Below, one piece after another: positions 41,892-51,382 of a DNA stretch of 59,727 nt. The notes beneath the pieces are model-generated. The model had not been told where the DNA came from, did no database searches, and was given only the letters and a program-made list of their open reading frames with translations. The DNA is taken from the NCBI GenBank assembly GCA_012729855.1, contig JAAYCI010000025.1, positions 1 to 59,727 on the forward strand. The letters are read 5' to 3'. The DNA is from Oscillospiraceae bacterium (GTDB lineage: Bacteria > Bacillota > Clostridia > Oscillospirales > Ruminococcaceae). Positions within the stretch are counted from its first letter, which is position 1. The number at the start of each line of letters is the position of its first letter. Both the position numbers and the translations under genes were made by a program.

Positions 41892-44114
41892 TCACATATC
41901 TTCTCTGCTGTGGCCTTCGCGCCGAAAGCGCGCCGCCAAACGGCGCCAAAAACCGGGCCGTGCTGCCCCATCACTCGAATGCTTGGATGCCTTGCTCTGC
42001 GCTTCATGCCGCTGTTTTTCTTTCTGTCTTTCCTGCTGCCGAAGCTCCTGCAGCCGCTGCTGCAGGTAGGGGTACATGGCCATCTGGCTGTCAAACCGCG
42101 TCTCGTCTTTGTCACGCACCGGTTTTAAATAACTGCCGTCCGGTTTCATCAGGCTGGCGTTGACATTGTCTTCCAGCTGCATGCGTAATATATCGCACAG
42201 TGTTTTTTTTATTTCGGCATCGTCTATCCGCACACCCACCTCCACCCGGCGCTCGGTGTTGCGGGTCAAAAAATCGCCCGACGCGATATATACCCGGGTG
42301 CGGTTTCCCTCACCAAAGGTGAAAATGCGCGCGTGCTCCAGGTAGCGCCCCACCAGGCTGTGTACCCGAATGTTGTCTGTAAGCCCCGGCAGCCCGGCTT
42401 GCAGGCAGCAGATGCCTCGCACGATCATATCCACCGATACCCCGGCAATGGACGCCTCGCTCAAGGTTTCAATCACGTTCTTGTCGGAAATTGAATTGCA
42501 TTTGATCAGCACCCGGCCGGCGCCACCCATTTCAGTGTACCGCATCTCTGTGCGAATTTCATTCAATATGACCGACTTGAAGAACAATGGCGCCACGATA
42601 AGCCGGTTTACCTGCTGTGTCAGGCGCTCCATGGCCAGGTTGTTGAACACCGCGCCTATTTCCTCGCCTATTTCCTGGTCGGCGGTCAGGTAAGAAAGGT
42701 CGGTATACAGCTCACTGGTTTTTTCGTTATAGTTGCCGGTGCCAATTTGCGATAGATATTGATATTTCGTGCCTTTTTTGCGTGTAATCAGCGTCAGCTT
42801 GGAGTGCACCTTGTAGTCGGAAAAGCCGTAGATTACCGTACAGCCCGCTTGCTCCAATTGCCGTGACCAGTCGATGTTATTCTGTTCATCAAAACGGGCC
42901 CGAAGCTCCACAATGGTAACCACTTCTTTGCCGTTTTCGGCTGCCGCAATCAGGGCCTCAATCACTTTGGATTCGCTTGCAACACGATAGAGCGTCATCT
43001 TTATAGATATAACATCCGGGTCACGCGCCGCATGGTAGAGCATCCGAATGAAAGCCCGCATAGACTGGTAGGGGTAATACATCAGCACATCATGCTTTTG
43101 TGCTTCTTCGTACAGGTCATAATCGGGTGGCGACGGAATGGATTTGACCGGCGCATAGAACAGCTCTAGCAGATGGCGTTTTTGCAGCTCACTGCTCAAT
43201 CGATGCAAGAACGACAAGTCTAACGGTGTTGACTGCACAATTATTTGGTTTTCCGGCAGCAATAGCTTATCCAGCAAAAAGGTTTTAATGGCCTCGGGCG
43301 GTTCCTCGTGGAACTGCAAACGCACCGCGGCCTGCTTGCGCCGCTTTTTAAGCAGTTCGCTCATCACCACCCGGTAGTCGATGTCGTGGTCAAACATCCC
43401 CTCTTCGGCGCTGAGGTCGGCGTTACGCGTTACGCGAAACAGGCACTTGGACAACAGATTGCGCTTGCCGCCAAAGGCGATGTCGGCAAAATGCAGAATC
43501 AGCTCCTCCACCACGGCAAAGCGCTGTTGGTCTTCCTGCGCCAGTATAATCAACCGCTCAAATTGAGAACTCACTGGTATCAAGCCAAACACGGGAGTCT
43601 CGCTCTTTCCCTCCTTCATAAACGCCCCAACGTATATTTCCCTATCCCGCAAGAAAGGAAACGGGTGCCGTCTGTCAATAATCTGGGGCGAGAGCACCGG
43701 AAACAGCTCACTTAGAAAATACTTTTTCCAAAAGCTCTGCTGCTTTTTGGCCAGCTGGCTGAAGTCTACTTTTTCCAGGCCAAGCGTTTGCAAACCCTCA
43801 AATAATTTATGAACATTTTTGTCACACTGATGCTGCAACTGGCCTACCATTGGCATTATGGCATCTATTTGCTGCTGTGGGGTCATTCCGGTTTTATTTT
43901 CTTTGCTCTCACTTTTCAGCAATGTTTGGTCATAAAGCGACCCCACCCGAATCATGAAAAATTCATCCAGGTTGCTGCAATAAATCCCCGCAAAGTTCAG
44001 TTGCTCCCCCAGCGGCACATCCTTCTCGCGGGAAAGGTCCAATACCCTGCGGTTAAACGCCAGCCAGCTCAATTCACGGTTGATGAAAATTTCGCTGTCT
44101 TTCTGCACGGCCAT
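41892..44114 (-). CDS. ppk1: Polyphosphate kinase 1
   Basis: 740 residues from ATG 44114 (GGAGG nine bases upstream). FINRELSWLAFNRRVL and YCSNLDEFFMIRVG are the N-terminal marks; YPYQSMRAFIRMLYHAARDP, KVHSKLTLI with the active-site His, GTGNYNEKT and RVHSLVGRYLEHARIF with a second His, ASGDFLTRNTERRVEVG in the C-terminal kinase domains. It builds polyphosphate from ATP. The local GC content is lower than in neighbouring genes, as if the gene came from a different background or was under different codon pressure. Confidence 0.95.
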   Translation of the reverse strand: MAVQKDSEIFINRELSWLAFNRRVLDLSREKDVPLGEQLNFAGIYCSNLDEFFMIRVGSLYDQTLLKSESKENKTGMTPQQQIDAIMPMVGQLQHQCDKNVHKLFEGLQTLGLEKVDFSQLAKKQQSFWKKYFLSELFPVLSPQIIDRRHPFPFLRDREIYVGAFMKEGKSETPVFGLIPVSSQFERLIILAQEDQQRFAVVEELILHFADIAFGGKRNLLSKCLFRVTRNADLSAEEGMFDHDIDYRVVMSELLKKRRKQAAVRLQFHEEPPEAIKTFLLDKLLLPENQIIVQSTPLDLSFLHRLSSELQKRHLLELFYAPVKSIPSPPDYDLYEEAQKHDVLMYYPYQSMRAFIRMLYHAARDPDVISIKMTLYRVASESKVIEALIAAAENGKEVVTIVELRARFDEQNNIDWSRQLEQAGCTVIYGFSDYKVHSKLTLITRKKGTKYQYLSQIGTGNYNEKTSELYTDLSYLTADQEIGEEIGAVFNNLAMERLTQQVNRLIVAPLFFKSVILNEIRTEMRYTEMGGAGRVLIKCNSISDKNVIETLSEASIAGVSVDMIVRGICCLQAGLPGLTDNIRVHSLVGRYLEHARIFTFGEGNRTRVYIASGDFLTRNTERRVEVGVRIDDAEIKKTLCDILRMQLEDNVNASLMKPDGSYLKPVRDKDETRFDSQMAMYPYLQQRLQELRQQERQKEKQRHEAQSKASKHSSDGAARPGFWRRLAARFRREGHSREDM

Positions 44115-44207
44115 GGTGTATATCCTCCAGTGTCTCAAGTATCGCACATGGTCATATACAACTCCGATTTATCACAAATGCTTAATATGCATTAAATATA
44201 ATATATA

Positions 44208-44576
44208 TCAATTATATTTTGTCATATCCATTATATTCTCCAAGATCTTAGGACCGATTCCGTGCACCTGCATCAAATCTTCAGGTCCCGAAAAACACCC
44301 GTTCTCTTCACGCCAAGCCACAATAGCATGCGCACGTGTTTCGCCAATGCCCGGCAGCACAGCCAATTCTTCAGCCGGCGCCGTATTCACATTCACCCGC
44401 CCCGGGGATACCGTTTCCGGCAGAAAATGGGTGGCGGATCTGAACATGCCGGTGTTATTGCTCAACAGTGATGGGTACCACATAAAAGCCGACACTACAA
44501 CAATCATGGCCGCAACCACAGCCAAGCATACCGCTACCCAACGGGTCTCAAAAAACGCACCAATTCTTTGCATCAC
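44208..44576 (-). CDS. ComEA-like helix-hairpin-helix DNA-binding protein
   Basis: 122 residues. A single N-terminal membrane helix (about 12-36: VAVCLAVVAAMIVVVSAFMW) precedes a DNA-binding module VNVNTAPAEELAVLPGIGET, RAHAIVAWREENG and DLMQVHGIGPKILENI. ComEA in competent Firmicutes is the membrane-bound receptor for incoming DNA and is usually followed by comEC. Here it stands alone with no other com gene. The start may be GTG 44576 (AAGGA seven bases upstream) or ATG 44573. Confidence 0.8.
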   Translation of the reverse strand: MMQRIGAFFETRWVAVCLAVVAAMIVVVSAFMWYPSLLSNNTGMFRSATHFLPETVSPGRVNVNTAPAEELAVLPGIGETRAHAIVAWREENGCFSGPEDLMQVHGIGPKILENIMDMTKYN

Positions 44577-44616
44577 AAAATAATCCTTTTACATTTATAT
44601 ATGTAGTATTGTCGCA

Positions 44617-45447
44617 CTATTCTGTGTATCGCTTAATCAATGCATACAAAAACTGCCCTACCCCACCTTGGTCATTGGTGGCAATCACCTCGTCGGCTGC
44701 CATCTGTACCTCCACGGGCGCATTGCCCATGGCCACCGCATGGCCGGCCTGTTTCATAATGTCAAGATCATTCAGGTAATCGCCAATCATAATGGTATGC
44801 TTCATTTGTATACCCAGCAGGCCGCACAGCTCATGTAACGCGCTGGCTTTTGAAACACCTTTTGGCATCATCTCAAAGTATGTGGGGCTGGTATGCACAA
44901 AATATACACCCGGGTAGGTACGGTTTTTTACATAATCAGCCACTTGAACCAAAAGTTCAGGCGGGCCGGCAAACAGCACTTTGTTCCATTCTTCGGGGTA
45001 GTCTTCGTCCGGCCTAATAAAATAGGCCATCTTTTCTTCGTCGGCCAACTTTTCAATCATACGCGAGGGTGACATTCTATAATTCCGCATATCATCGGCC
45101 ATAACCATAATACCCACGGCCGGAAACCTTTCCAGGATATCTCGCACCGCACGGCGGGCTACAACGCGCTGCAATACCGTACTTTTTGCCGCTACATTTT
45201 TTTGAAAATCATAAAGGACGCACCCGCCGCAGGTAATGGCCGGGTCAATCACTTCAACCAAATCCGGATACATCTGTACCGAGCTGTGCACCCGACCGGT
45301 TGCAACGGTAAAATGGCCGCCCAACGCCCTAAAAAGGCGTATGGTCTCTAAATTACACCCCAATAGGCGCATGTCGCTCGTTAAAAGGGTGCCGTCCATG
45401 TCAGACACCACCAGCAGGTCTTTGATTGAAGCTTTTTCCAGCAACAT
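44617..45447 (-). CDS. HAD-family phosphatase, Cof-type
   Basis: 276 residues from ATG 45447, seven bases after the stop of the pseudouridine synthase. HAD motif I is VVSDMDGTLLTSDMRL; motif II around FTVATGRVHSS; motif III/IV is TIMIGDYLNDLDIMKQAGHAVAMGNA. A cap domain lies between. Family members dephosphorylate sugar phosphates or nucleotides; specificity is unknown. Part of the minus-strand operon with rluD-lspA. Confidence 0.88.
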   Translation of the reverse strand: MLLEKASIKDLLVVSDMDGTLLTSDMRLLGCNLETIRLFRALGGHFTVATGRVHSSVQMYPDLVEVIDPAITCGGCVLYDFQKNVAAKSTVLQRVVARRAVRDILERFPAVGIMVMADDMRNYRMSPSRMIEKLADEEKMAYFIRPDEDYPEEWNKVLFAGPPELLVQVADYVKNRTYPGVYFVHTSPTYFEMMPKGVSKASALHELCGLLGIQMKHTIMIGDYLNDLDIMKQAGHAVAMGNAPVEVQMAADEVIATNDQGGVGQFLYALIKRYTE

Positions 45448-45454
45448 TTGCCGC

Positions 45455-46393
45455 TTAGTCCTCCATTTCCGCTTGATTCCCCGTGTTGCCCAGTCGCGCC
45501 AAAAAGTTGGCAAAATAAGATGGCAGCGGGCTTTTAAACTGCATATATTCGCCATTTACCGGATGCATAAAACCCAATACACCCGCATGCAGGCATTGCC
45601 CGCCCAGCCGTTTGATCACTTTTTTGGGTCCATATACCGCATCGCCGGCCAGTGGGTGCCCAATGCTGGCCATGTGCACCCGTATCTGGTGGGTGCGCCC
45701 AGTCAACAGCTGCAGCTTCAAATAGGTAAAGCCCTGATAATCCGCCACTTTCCGCCATGTTGTCACCGCCGATTTGCCGTTCACTTCCACTACCGCCATC
45801 TTCTTGCGGTCGGTGCGGCTTCGTCCTATGGGGGCATCCACCCGGCCTTCGTCCGCATTAAAGCGGCCATAAACAACCGCGTCGTACTCCCGCTCAATAC
45901 TGTGCGCTGCAAACTGTGCCGAAAGGCCCGCGTGCGCGTCATCAGTCTTGGCCACCACCAGCAGGCCACTGGTATCTTTATCGATACGATGCACAATACC
46001 TGGCCGTAACTCGCCGCCAATACCAGACAAAGACCCCGCGCAATGATAAAGCAACGCGTTCACCAAAGTACCGTCCGGGTTGCCGGCCGCCGGGTGTACC
46101 ACCATACCTTTGGGTTTGTCCACCACCAGCAAATGTTTGTCTTCGTAAACAATGTCAAGCGGGATATCTTGCGCCACCAATTCCGATGGCTTTGGCGGCG
46201 GGATGTATATCGACAACCGATCCCCCTCGGCCAGCTTCCGGCTCTTTGGCGGCGGCTGACCGTTGAGCAGCACATGCCCGTCATCCAAAAGGCCTTGCAC
46301 CACCGAGCGGCTCAGCCCACAGGCATTGCTAAGATAACGGTCTATCCGGGCGCCCGCATCCTGTGCGGGCACCTCCACTTCAAGCCTCTCCAT
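45455..46393 (-). CDS. RluA/RluD-family pseudouridine synthase
   Basis: 312 residues from ATG 46393, inside the last codons of lspA; a TTG 39 bases earlier would add an unrelated tail. An S4 domain comes first (ARIDRYLSNACGLSRSVVQ), then the catalytic block PGIVHRIDKDTSGLLVVAKT with the catalytic Asp in HRIDKDTSG, and LKLQLLTGRTHQIRVHMASIGHPLAGD. It modifies rRNA uridines. rluD-lspA adjacency is standard. Confidence 0.93.
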   Translation of the reverse strand: MERLEVEVPAQDAGARIDRYLSNACGLSRSVVQGLLDDGHVLLNGQPPPKSRKLAEGDRLSIYIPPPKPSELVAQDIPLDIVYEDKHLLVVDKPKGMVVHPAAGNPDGTLVNALLYHCAGSLSGIGGELRPGIVHRIDKDTSGLLVVAKTDDAHAGLSAQFAAHSIEREYDAVVYGRFNADEGRVDAPIGRSRTDRKKMAVVEVNGKSAVTTWRKVADYQGFTYLKLQLLTGRTHQIRVHMASIGHPLAGDAVYGPKKVIKRLGGQCLHAGVLGFMHPVNGEYMQFKSPLPSYFANFLARLGNTGNQAEMED

Positions 46394-47009
46394 CTTTTTG
46401 AAGTGGCTTGCCAACTGATTTTCCGTTTTCAAATTTATCCGATTCTAACTCATTATATAATTTATTATTATATTTAATATGCGTTTCCTGCTCATTATCT
46501 GTCTTTATTCCATCCACGGCATCCGTGGCAGACGCCTGCTGTTTTTCAAGCTTCTTGCGTTTGTGTTCACTGCGGAACACCGCTATGATTAGCACCACAA
46601 AACCGACGCACACCAGGCAATCGGCAAAATTGAAGACTGCAAAGCGCATGAACAACAGGTTGATATAGTCCACCACGTAGCCATAGGCAATGCGATTGAT
46701 CAGGTTGCCAAGGCCCCCCGCCAATATCATTATGAAAGCAATCTGTTCCAGTTTGTCCTTCGGCTGGCGGAAAATAAGCAGGGCGGCCACCACCACCAGT
46801 ACAATACTGGTCAGTACAATCAGCAGTACCTGTTGGCCTTCCAAAAAGCTGAACGCCGCACCGGTGTTTTGCACATGGTGCAACTCTACTACACCAGGTA
46901 TTACGGGTACTGAATCATATAGCGCAATATTGTTGCTTACCAGCACTTTGATAACTTGATCTATCCCCACCAGCCCCGCCACCAGCAGAAGAGTCACAAT
47001 TATTGACAT
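46380..47009 (-). CDS. lspA: Lipoprotein signal peptidase (signal peptidase II)
   Basis: 209 residues from ATG 47009. Four helices and the conserved blocks GIDQVIKVLV, VQNTGAAFSFL, GGLGNLINRIAYGYVVDYIN and FAVFNFADCLV, with the catalytic Asp pair in VVDYI and NFADC. A hydrophilic C-terminal tail of about 50 residues (KLEKQQASATDAVDG onward) is longer than usual. It cleaves the signals of lipoproteins such as those at 630 and 2100. It overlaps the next gene by 14 bases. Confidence 0.95.
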   Translation of the reverse strand: MSIIVTLLLVAGLVGIDQVIKVLVSNNIALYDSVPVIPGVVELHHVQNTGAAFSFLEGQQVLLIVLTSIVLVVVAALLIFRQPKDKLEQIAFIMILAGGLGNLINRIAYGYVVDYINLLFMRFAVFNFADCLVCVGFVVLIIAVFRSEHKRKKLEKQQASATDAVDGIKTDNEQETHIKYNNKLYNELESDKFENGKSVGKPLQKDGEA

Positions 47010-47078
47010 CTCTTTGCCTCGCATCATTATAATAGTTAAAAGCGCAAAGCTTTATGGGCTTTGCGCAGTTTTTGTGTT

Positions 47079-49928
47079 TTAGTGCCCAATAATTGCCGCA
47101 CATCGCCCACAGAGTGTGGGATGGGTAGCATCGTTCCCCACATCGGTGTGGTATTGCCAGCAGCGCTCGCACTTCTCGCCCTCGGCGCGGCGCACCTCAA
47201 CTTTCAGGCCTTCCAGCTCGCCTTCGGCGCCGTTGCCGCCGCGCTCCAAAATCACCTGGGATACAATGAAGATGTCGGCCAGTTCATCCTGCACGCCCTG
47301 TGCAAAGGCATAAAGCTCATCATCGCAGTGCAGCACCACGGCCGCTTCCAGCGAGGAACCAATCTCCTTGGCCGCGCGCGCGGTCTCCAGCACCTTCTTC
47401 ACATCGGCATTGATGGCAATGATGGTCTGCCATTTCACTTTTTCCGCGTCGGTCAGGCTGTAACGGCCGGCGTCGGGCATGTCGTGCAACACCACATAAT
47501 CCTGCTTGCCGGCAAATTGGGGCAGGTAGCTCCAAATCTCCTGCGCCGTGTAGGCCAAAATCGGCGCCAGAATCTCGGTGAGCGCCACCAGAATGCGGAA
47601 CATCGCCGTTTGGGCCGCGCGGCGCAAAACGCCGTCCGTCTCAGTGATATACAGGCGATCCTTCGCAATATCCAGGTAGAAGTTGGACATGCTGACCACG
47701 CAGAACCGTTGCAGGTTGTGGTAAATCTTGTGGAAATCAAAGTTGTCGTACGCCTCGCGCGCCAAGGCCACCAGGTTGTCCAGCTCGGCCAGGGCCCAGC
47801 GGTCCAGCTCGGTCAGGGCGTCGTCGGGCACGCTGTGGGCATCGGGGTCAAAGTCGCTGATATTGCCCAGAATAAACCGCGCTGTGTTGCGGATTTTCCG
47901 GTATGCCTCCGACAACTGCTTCAGGATATCCTTACTGATGCGCACGTCTACCTGATAGTCGGACGCCGCTACCCAAAGGCGCACAATGTCCGCCCCGTAT
48001 TCGCGTATGATCTCCTCGGGCGCGATGCCGTTGCCCAGGCTCTTGCTCATCTTGCGGCCCTCGCCGTCCACCACCCAGCCGCAGCTTACCACATTCCGGT
48101 AAGGCGCTTTGCCTTTGGTGGCCACCGCGGTTAGCAGGGATGACTGGAACCACCCGCGGAACTGGTCGCTGCCCTCAAGATAGAGGTCGGCCGGCCAGCT
48201 GTGGTCTTTCCAGGGGCTGTTCTCCCCCAGCACCGTGGCATGGCTGGTGCCGGAGTCGAACCACACGTCCATCGTGTCGCGCTCTTTGCTCATGTGGGTG
48301 CCGCCGCACTTGGGGCAGGCAAAGCCCTTGGGCAGTATCTCCTGCGCGCTGTATTTGAACCACGCATTGCTGCCCTCGCGGGCAAACAAATCGCGCACGG
48401 CTTCAATGGTTTCATCGCTGATGATATACCCGCCGCAGTCGTCGCAATAGAACACCGGGATGGGCACCCCCCACAGCCGCTGGCGGGAGATACACCAGTC
48501 GGCGCGGTCACGCACCATGCCGGTCATGCGGTCCTGGCCCCATTCGGGGATCCACTTCACGCTGTCAATGGCCTTGTAGGTGGCGTCGCGGAAATCCTCC
48601 ACCGAGCAGAACCATTGCTGGGTAGCCCGGAAGATGATGGGGCTATGGCAGCGCCAGCAGTGGGGGTAGGTGTGCTCGATGACCTGAGCGCCCACCAGAT
48701 GGCCGGTTTCCCGCAGATGCTTTTGAATGACCGGGCTGGCCTTGAACACCGACAGGCCCTGGAACTCCCCGGCTTCCTCGGTGAGGATGCCGTCGTCGTC
48801 CACCGGCACGATCATGGGCAGCTCGGGGTAAAACCGGCTGCACACCTCGTAGTCCTCCACGCCGTGGCCGGGGGCGGTGTGCACACAGCCGGTGCCGCTT
48901 TCCAGCGTCACATGGTCGCCCACAATGACCAGCGAGCGGCGGTCGAGGTAGCAGTGCTGCGCCTCGATGCGCTCCAGGTCCTTGCCCTTGAACTCAGCCG
49001 CCACGCGGTAATCGGTGATGCCGCAGGCTTCCATTGAGGACTCCAGCAACTCCTTGGCCACGATGTAATACCGCTCGCCCACCTGGGCGGCCACATAGTC
49101 GTAGCGGGGGCCCAGGCACACGGCCACATTGCCCGGCAATGTCCATGCGGTCGTCGTCCAGATGACAAACCAGGTTTTGTCGGCCGGGATGCCGGCTTTT
49201 TCCAGCACGCCGTTGTCCTTCACCGTTTTAAACGCCACATAGATGGACTCGACGCGCTCTTCCTCGTACTCAATCTCCGCCTCGGCCAGAGCCGTGCGGT
49301 CGTTCGGGCACCAGTAAACGGGCTTCAGCCCTTTATAGATGTAGCCCCGCTTGGCCATCTCGCCGAACACGGCAATCTGGTTGGCTTCAAAATCGTGCGA
49401 TAACGTCAAATAAGGGTGTTCAAAGTCGCCCAGAACACCCAGGCGTTCAAACTGCTCGCGCTGTACGCCCACATAGTGCAGCGCAAAGTCATGGCAGATC
49501 TCCCGCAGTTCATAGTCACTCACACCATGGCTGTGTTCGCCCTGGTGGTCGTGGCCGTTTTTATCTTTGCTTTTGTTCTTTTTGGCGTCGGCCTTTATCT
49601 TCTCCATGGCCCGGCGCTCAATGGGCAGGCCGTGGGTGTCCCACCCCGGCACATAGGGCGCCTTGTAGCCGGCCATGTTCTTGTAGCGCACAATAATATC
49701 CTTCAGCACCTTGTTCAGCGCGGTGCCCATGTGGATATCGGCGTTGGCATAGGGCGGGCCGTCGTGCAATATATACACCGGCTTGCCTTCGTTGGCCGCC
49801 ACCATCTTGTTGTAAAGGTCGTTGTCCTGCCAGTCCTTCAGCATGCCGGGCTCTTTCTTGGGCAGGCCGGCCCGCATGCTGAACTCGGTATTGGGTAAAT
49901 TTAGCGTATCGTCATATTTATCAGGCAA
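47079..49928 (-). CDS. ileS: Isoleucyl-tRNA synthetase
   Basis: 949 residues. HDGPPYANADIHMGTALNKVL carries HIGH as HMGT; the KMSKS loop is GRKMSKSLGNGI; the editing domain lies between, and the C-terminal zinc knuckle has CERCWQYHTDVG and LCGRCAAI. A run of charged residues with His (DKNGHDHQGEHSHG) sits near residue 120. The start is a TTG at 49928, with GGGGAG seven bases before it. No T-box precedes it, although many Firmicutes ileS genes have one; it appears to be cotranscribed from divIVA. Confidence 0.97.
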   Translation of the reverse strand: MPDKYDDTLNLPNTEFSMRAGLPKKEPGMLKDWQDNDLYNKMVAANEGKPVYILHDGPPYANADIHMGTALNKVLKDIIVRYKNMAGYKAPYVPGWDTHGLPIERRAMEKIKADAKKNKSKDKNGHDHQGEHSHGVSDYELREICHDFALHYVGVQREQFERLGVLGDFEHPYLTLSHDFEANQIAVFGEMAKRGYIYKGLKPVYWCPNDRTALAEAEIEYEEERVESIYVAFKTVKDNGVLEKAGIPADKTWFVIWTTTAWTLPGNVAVCLGPRYDYVAAQVGERYYIVAKELLESSMEACGITDYRVAAEFKGKDLERIEAQHCYLDRRSLVIVGDHVTLESGTGCVHTAPGHGVEDYEVCSRFYPELPMIVPVDDDGILTEEAGEFQGLSVFKASPVIQKHLRETGHLVGAQVIEHTYPHCWRCHSPIIFRATQQWFCSVEDFRDATYKAIDSVKWIPEWGQDRMTGMVRDRADWCISRQRLWGVPIPVFYCDDCGGYIISDETIEAVRDLFAREGSNAWFKYSAQEILPKGFACPKCGGTHMSKERDTMDVWFDSGTSHATVLGENSPWKDHSWPADLYLEGSDQFRGWFQSSLLTAVATKGKAPYRNVVSCGWVVDGEGRKMSKSLGNGIAPEEIIREYGADIVRLWVAASDYQVDVRISKDILKQLSEAYRKIRNTARFILGNISDFDPDAHSVPDDALTELDRWALAELDNLVALAREAYDNFDFHKIYHNLQRFCVVSMSNFYLDIAKDRLYITETDGVLRRAAQTAMFRILVALTEILAPILAYTAQEIWSYLPQFAGKQDYVVLHDMPDAGRYSLTDAEKVKWQTIIAINADVKKVLETARAAKEIGSSLEAAVVLHCDDELYAFAQGVQDELADIFIVSQVILERGGNGAEGELEGLKVEVRRAEGEKCERCWQYHTDVGNDATHPTLCGRCAAIIGH

Positions 49929-49973
49929 AATGGTCTCCCCTCAGTGGGCGCGGCAGGCTGGGGCCCGCCGCCA

Positions 49974-50705
49974 CTATTCATCCAAAAGCTGCCCCGAAAA
50001 CAGGGCGGGTTTCTCTTTGATGGTCTCTTCCTCGGCCGCTGTTTCCATGGCCACTTCGGCGTGCAGCAGGGCCTCGTCGTTATCCTCCTCCTGCTGGGGC
50101 ACCATGTGCGGGATGATAACGGGTTCCGGCTCGTCAATCATCGCCAGCTCTTCATCCACGTCTATCTCATCCACATCGGTTCTGGGGGCGTTTTCCTCCA
50201 GCACCTGCTCGGCGTGGTTCAGCGGCGGGTCCAGCGCACTCATAGACTCAATGTGCTGCTTGTAAAGGTTCAGCACGGTAGATTTAAAGCGCGCCACCTC
50301 GGCCACCAGGTTGTCCAGTGTCTGGCGCTCGCGGTTTATCTCGGCCTCGGCCCGCTGGCGCAAAAGCTCCGCCTGGCCGGTGGCCTCGCGCAGCATCTGG
50401 TCGGCCTTTTGCTTGGCCTCGTGCACCACGGTCTCGCCCATGCGCTGGGCGTTTATCAGCGCGGTTTTCAGGATATCCTCCTGCCCGCGGTACTCCTCGG
50501 CCTTTTCGGCCAGAATGTACATCTTGCTCTCGGCGTCTTCCCTGGCCGCTTCGGCGGCGGCCTTTTCGGCCAGCGCGGCATCGCGCGCGGCGGTCAACGC
50601 ATCTATATCGCCCGCCACCTTGGACAAAAAGTCGTCCACGTCCTCCTGGCGATAGCCCTTCTTGGTCTGTTCAAACGTAACCGTACGGATTTCCTGTGAA
50701 GTCAT
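49974..50705 (-). CDS. divIVA: DivIVA-domain protein
   Basis: 243 residues. The N-terminal lipid-binding module is EIRTVTFEQTKKGYRQEDVD, DFLSKVAGDID, followed by a long coiled coil (about 40-160), a proline break and an acidic tail. DivIVA marks curved or septal membrane and organises division or polar growth. A GGAGGAG site precedes the ATG. It sits between sepF and ileS, the classic division cluster. Confidence 0.92.
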   Translation of the reverse strand: MTSQEIRTVTFEQTKKGYRQEDVDDFLSKVAGDIDALTAARDAALAEKAAAEAAREDAESKMYILAEKAEEYRGQEDILKTALINAQRMGETVVHEAKQKADQMLREATGQAELLRQRAEAEINRERQTLDNLVAEVARFKSTVLNLYKQHIESMSALDPPLNHAEQVLEENAPRTDVDEIDVDEELAMIDEPEPVIIPHMVPQQEEDNDEALLHAEVAMETAAEEETIKEKPALFSGQLLDE

Positions 50706-50816
50706 CTCGCTCCTCCTTATCGCTTATCGCGGCGGGGCTGCCCGTACTACCGGCGCCCGGCTATGTTAGGCTCTTCCGGGTATGGCGGCAGGGGCTGCCC
50801 GGCCACCATATCTTCA

Positions 50817-50865
50817 AAAACGCAGAGCGTGCATGCCCTGCGCTTTGTTGCGGCTTTGCACGTTT
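50817..50865 (-). terminator. Possible terminator after sepF
   Basis: On the minus strand CGCAG and CTGCG close a hairpin followed by TTTTTG; alternative pairing of CGTGCA with TGCACG spans a larger stem. If it works, divIVA needs its own promoter in the next 100 bp, which I cannot identify. Confidence 0.4.
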
Positions 50866-50869
50866 TTTA

Positions 50870-51307
50870 TTAAAAGAAAACGCCGCTGCTTTCCAGTTCG
50901 TCCAAAATGTCGCCCACAATGTCCACATTGTATGGGGTGATGATGAAGGTGTTGTTGGCCACGCGTTTGATCTGCCCGTTGTTGGCGTAGGCCACGCCGC
51001 TTAAAAAGTCTACCAGCCGGCGGGACACTTCCTTGTTGGTGGATTCCAAATTCAGTACCACGGTGCGCCGCGCGTTCAAGTGGTCGGCCACTGCCGAGGC
51101 GTCGTCGAAGCGCTCTGGCTTCACCAGCACCACCTGCAGCTGGGTGGTGGCGTTGATGTTCACCACCTTGTTGCGTTTTTCAGGCACATGGTCTGCATCG
51201 GGCTGGTAGGCCGTGTCACGGGCACCAATGAAGTCCATTTCTTCGGTCTCGAAATCCTCTTCGTCGTCCACGCCCATGATGTCCCGGATCTTACCAAAAA
51301 TACCCAT
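50870..51307 (-). CDS. sepF: Cell division protein SepF
   Basis: 145 residues from ATG 51307 (AAGGAG eight bases upstream). The amphipathic membrane-binding start MGIFGKIRDIMGVDDEED, an acidic linker, then the core VVLVKPERFDDASAVADHLN, RRTVVLNLESTNKEVSRRL and DFLSGVAYANNGQIKRV. SepF anchors FtsZ rings to the membrane. Preceded by the YggS gene and followed by divIVA. Confidence 0.95.
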   Translation of the reverse strand: MGIFGKIRDIMGVDDEEDFETEEMDFIGARDTAYQPDADHVPEKRNKVVNINATTQLQVVLVKPERFDDASAVADHLNARRTVVLNLESTNKEVSRRLVDFLSGVAYANNGQIKRVANNTFIITPYNVDIVGDILDELESSGVFF

Positions 51308-51382
51308 TGTCAATCTCCTTTTGTCACAGTAGTCATGGGCCGCCTGGCCCAGCACCGCCGGCTGTGTTTTTACCGGCGCTCG

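Noticed and set aside
49929..49973. T-box before ileS
   Set aside because: Only 45 bp separate it from divIVA; there is no room for a T-box and no GGTGGTACCGCG motif.
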